Positions 30,501 to 32,131 of a stretch of 32,131 nt of DNA are shown here, piece after piece (the stretch's first letter is position 1; each line of letters opens with the position of its first letter). The stretch spans positions 1 to 32,131 of the forward strand of contig NZ_JAKRGC010000037.1 in assembly GCF_022347745.1 (NCBI RefSeq), written 5' to 3'. The stretch is from Streptomyces sp. OfavH-34-F. Its GTDB lineage: Bacteria; Actinomycetota; Actinomycetes; Streptomycetales; Streptomycetaceae. The notes below the pieces were generated by a model. That model was not told the DNA's origin, made no database searches, and saw only the letters and a list, made by a program, of their open reading frames with translations. Position numbers and translations under genes: made by a program.

Positions 30501-32131
30501 CGGGACACCGGGCTGCGCGTCTCCGACCTCGCGTACACGCTCGCCACCAGGCGCACCCACCACAGCCACCGGGTCGCGCTGTTCGCCCGCAACCGCCAGG
30601 ACGTCCTGGACGGGCTCGCCCGGGTCGCCTCCGGCCGGCCGCACCCCGACGTCGTCACGGGCACGGCCGCCGGGAACACCGACCGGCGGGTGGCGCTGGT
30701 CTTCTCCGGCGGCGGCACGCAGTGGGTCGGCATGGGCCGGGAACTGCTGCGCTCGCACGCCGGGTTCCGGGCCTCGATGCGGGCCTGCGACGCGGCCGTG
30801 CGGGCGGCGGGCGGCTGCTCGGTGCTGGACGAGCTGGCGGCCCCGCCGGAGCGGGCCAGGTACGAGGAGATGGACTTCCAGCAGCCCGTCCTGTTCGCCC
30901 TCCAGGTCTCGCTGGCGAAGGTGTGGCTCGAACTCGGCGTCCGGCCGACGGCCGTCGTCGGGCACAGCCTGGGCGAGGTCGCGGCCGCCTGTGTGGCGGG
31001 TTCGCTGTCGCTGGAGGACGCCGCCCGCGTGGTCGTCGCCCGCTCGCACCTGCTGGAGCGCAAGGCGGCGGCCGGGGCGATGATCTCGGTCGACCTGCCG
31101 GAGCACAACCTGCTGCCGAGGCTGGCGCCGTACGCCGGGCAGGCCGCGGTCGCCGTGGTGAACAGCCCCACCAGCGCGGCGGTCTCCGGCACGCCCGAGG
31201 CGGTCGCCGCCCTGGAGGCGGACCTGCTGCGGGACGGCGTCTCGGTCCGGCGCATCCGCGTCGAGCGGCCCGTGCACGGCCCCGGCATGGACCCCCTGAT
31301 CGAGCCGCTGCGCGAGAGCATCGACGGCATCACGCCGCTGGTCCCGGCCGTCGAGTTCCGCTCCACGGCCCTGTCGGGCGCGGTGAACCCGGTCGCCGAC
31401 GTGGACTACTGGGTGCACAACCTGCGCGATCAGGTCCGGTTCGCCGAGACGATCGGCACGCTCGTGGACGAGGGCGTCGGCACGTTCATCGAGATCGGCC
31501 CGCACGAGACGCTGCGCGGCGCGGTCGAGGAGATCGCCCTGACGCGCGGCGCCCGGGTGCACGCGATCAGCTCGCTGCGGCGCAACGAGAGCGACGTCCG
31601 CTGCCTGCTGGAGGCCGCCGCCTCGCTGTACGTCAGGGGGCTGCCGCTGACGTACGACTCGCTGTTCGACGACGACGTCGAGGTCGTGGAGACCCCGCTC
31701 GTCCAGTGGCAGAAGGACCGCTACTGGCTGGAGGACGCGGCGCCCGGTCCGCGCGCCGCGCAGGCCCCGGCGCCGGCGGCCGTCCCCGAGGCGGCCCCGG
31801 CATCGGTCGCCGCCCCCACCACCGCCGCCACCGCCGTCGCCGCGCCTGCGGAGAGCAGGCCGCTGGAGGACGTCGTCCTCGACGAGATCGCCGACGCGCT
31901 CGGCGTGCCGGCCACCGGCTTCCACGACGGCGCCACCCTGCGGGACTTCGGTCTCGACTCGATGCTGGCCATCCGGCTGGTCAACCGGCTCCAGGCGCTG
32001 TTCGGGCAGCGGATCTCGCCCGTGGTGTTCCTGGACGGCCGCTCGCTGTCCGAGGTGGTCGGGCACGTCGTCGCCACGGTCGGCGGACCGTCCCCGGCCC
32101 CGGCCCCCGCAGCCCCCGCCCCGGCCCCGAC
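27591..32131 (+). CDS. Type I polyketide synthase, ACP-KS-AT-AT-ACP (3' end outside window)
   Basis: At least 1513 aa; ATG at 27591 with GAGGAG 5 nt upstream. Domains: ACP1 about 10-85 (Ser45 in GLDSLK); KS about 104-525 with Cys265 (DAACAGS), His400 (CHGSATPLGD) and His438 (KSNVGHLEAAAG); AT1 about 603-890 with Ser696 (GQSVGE) and His797; a second KS-AT-type linker; AT2 about 1032-1330 with Ser1126 (GHSLGE) and His1229; ACP2 about 1425-1500 (Ser1457 in GLDSMLA); then a Pro/Ala linker running out of the window. No KR, DH or ER. AT1 has His721 where malonyl-type ATs have Arg; AT2 keeps Arg1151. An N-terminal ACP before the KS is uncommon and recalls Pks13. Product unknown. Confidence 0.93.
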   Translation, partial: MPHEHAARDVHSVSEFLLSRIAEVLDVPRNTLDRWGPIHQYGLDSLKMATLSASLSEFLGRKVPLTWMWQYPTVEALARALVEGPEAAEESAPGRGERRGAVNEPVAIVGIGCRFPGGPDPTSFWQLLTEGRDAVGPVPAARRALLGDAVRWGGFIEDIDRFDPLFFGISPREAVQMDPQQRLVLELAWEALEDAGVAPNSLVGSDTGVFMASCWGDYAALAHYRGPDAHITPHTATGMHDGIIANRVSYILGLQGPSMAIDAACAGSLVSVHVGCQSIWSGESELVLAGGVNLSFVSDYYTAMAAMGALAPDGRCKSFDARADGYVRGEGAGVVVLAPLSVALERDLPVYCLIKGSSSNNDGLSNGMTAPNPQAQELMLRNAYRRAGIAPSLVDYIECHGSATPLGDPIEANAIGAVLGGDRPHPLRLGSVKSNVGHLEAAAGIVGLVKLALSMRNGVLPPSLHYASPNPQIMFDTYGMTVQDRLEPWPRRSDARRGGVSSFGFGGAICHVAVEELPRSESSLLLLAEDSEEALAAQVSALREADDLRAVCARTPDDGGFRLAATARDMNELRSRLDAFTSGTEADGLSVGRPAGGGAERREPRVAFLFSGNGSQWVGMGRQLLAGMPVFRRSMMRSDRRMRKLLGFSLVDQLLAADGRIDDMDVFQPLLFSIQVALTDAWRSLGVEPDVVVGQSVGEFAASHVAGALDFEDASLLAASHGRLLQQLAVGRGDGIVVMTGADAARKYLTGRLAVAGRNGLASTLVTGTPEEIDALVERLTADGVTSHRVRMGHAPHSSLVDHVLDPLRMELEGIRPRTARVPMISTVTGEPVDGAELGPDYWAENLRREIRVVDALTALRGHDVDAVIEISPHPVLLKSVAEILPGAATLPSLRRGADEAGTLLGSLGALHAAGLTVRTGPFTAGDRGRHVTPGRGEVAPDERPYLVPVTARTAAALADTCRELSSHVERDTGLRVSDLAYTLATRRTHHSHRVALFARNRQDVLDGLARVASGRPHPDVVTGTAAGNTDRRVALVFSGGGTQWVGMGRELLRSHAGFRASMRACDAAVRAAGGCSVLDELAAPPERARYEEMDFQQPVLFALQVSLAKVWLELGVRPTAVVGHSLGEVAAACVAGSLSLEDAARVVVARSHLLERKAAAGAMISVDLPEHNLLPRLAPYAGQAAVAVVNSPTSAAVSGTPEAVAALEADLLRDGVSVRRIRVERPVHGPGMDPLIEPLRESIDGITPLVPAVEFRSTALSGAVNPVADVDYWVHNLRDQVRFAETIGTLVDEGVGTFIEIGPHETLRGAVEEIALTRGARVHAISSLRRNESDVRCLLEAAASLYVRGLPLTYDSLFDDDVEVVETPLVQWQKDRYWLEDAAPGPRAAQAPAPAAVPEAAPASVAAPTTAATAVAAPAESRPLEDVVLDEIADALGVPATGFHDGATLRDFGLDSMLAIRLVNRLQALFGQRISPVVFLDGRSLSEVVGHVVATVGGPSPAPAPAAPAPAP

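Noticed and set aside
27543..32066. 1507-codon open frame antisense to the PKS
   Set aside because: It is a high-GC shadow. The plus strand shows clear ACP, KS and AT motifs in order, and the antisense product is low-complexity with no domain.
1..32131. CRISPR arrays, tRNA, rRNA or transposase genes
   Set aside because: None seen: no regularly spaced repeats, no cloverleaf-like ends at the island borders and no transposase motifs.

Overview
The window is high-GC actinomycete DNA. Codon third positions are almost all G or C, GTG starts are frequent, ribosome binding sites are of the GGAGG type, and the futalosine menaquinone, ResABC/CcdA and hemL blocks are typical of Streptomyces. I read it as a Streptomyces chromosome segment: a conserved core (about 1-19.3 kb), a 6.1-kb island bounded by direct repeats (19247-25431), and the start of a polyketide region (25.5 kb to the window end).

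Core, 1-19.3 kb, mostly on the minus strand. It opens with a partial MaoC-type dehydratase convergent with a TetR regulator. A symporter of the dicarboxylate/amino-acid family follows; a 35-codon cysteine-rich leader ORF precedes it, apparently on a leaderless transcript, which suggests cystine uptake under cysteine control. After a small DUF4229-like membrane protein and a GNAT acetyltransferase comes menaquinone biosynthesis by the futalosine route: aminofutalosine synthase (mqnE), an Lrp/AsnC regulator, a 45-codon basic protein, the UbiX-, UbiA- and UbiD-type late enzymes, and an MHYT sensor. Next are a small PLDc_N-type membrane protein, a cytochrome c maturation operon (tlpA-ccdA-resB-ccsB), a Tat-type lipoprotein related to polysaccharide deacetylases, a phosphoglycerate-mutase family protein and hemL. 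Quinone, heme and cytochrome c functions therefore sit together.

Island, 19247-25431. A conserved hypothetical gene ends in a 66-bp sequence that recurs exactly at 25366-25431. Between the copies lie an XRE/TPR-type regulator and a Nudix hydrolase (minus strand) and, divergently, a plus-strand cassette: a TauD-like Fe(II)/2-oxoglutarate oxygenase, a 48-aa Arg-rich peptide with an excellent ribosome binding site, a ROX-type JmjC oxygenase, an aldo/keto reductase and an APH-fold kinase. The last four genes are tightly packed. This resembles a compact peptide-modification (RiPP-like) pathway that I cannot match to a described class. No integrase is visible.

Right end, 25.4-32.1 kb. A DHA2-type MFS exporter gene is divergent from a large type I PKS gene that runs off the window. 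The PKS reads ACP-KS-AT-AT-ACP with no reductive domains. AT1 has His in place of the Arg that binds malonyl carboxylates, so it may select a starter acyl group while AT2 loads the extender. The 760-bp intergenic region holds two clear palindromes.
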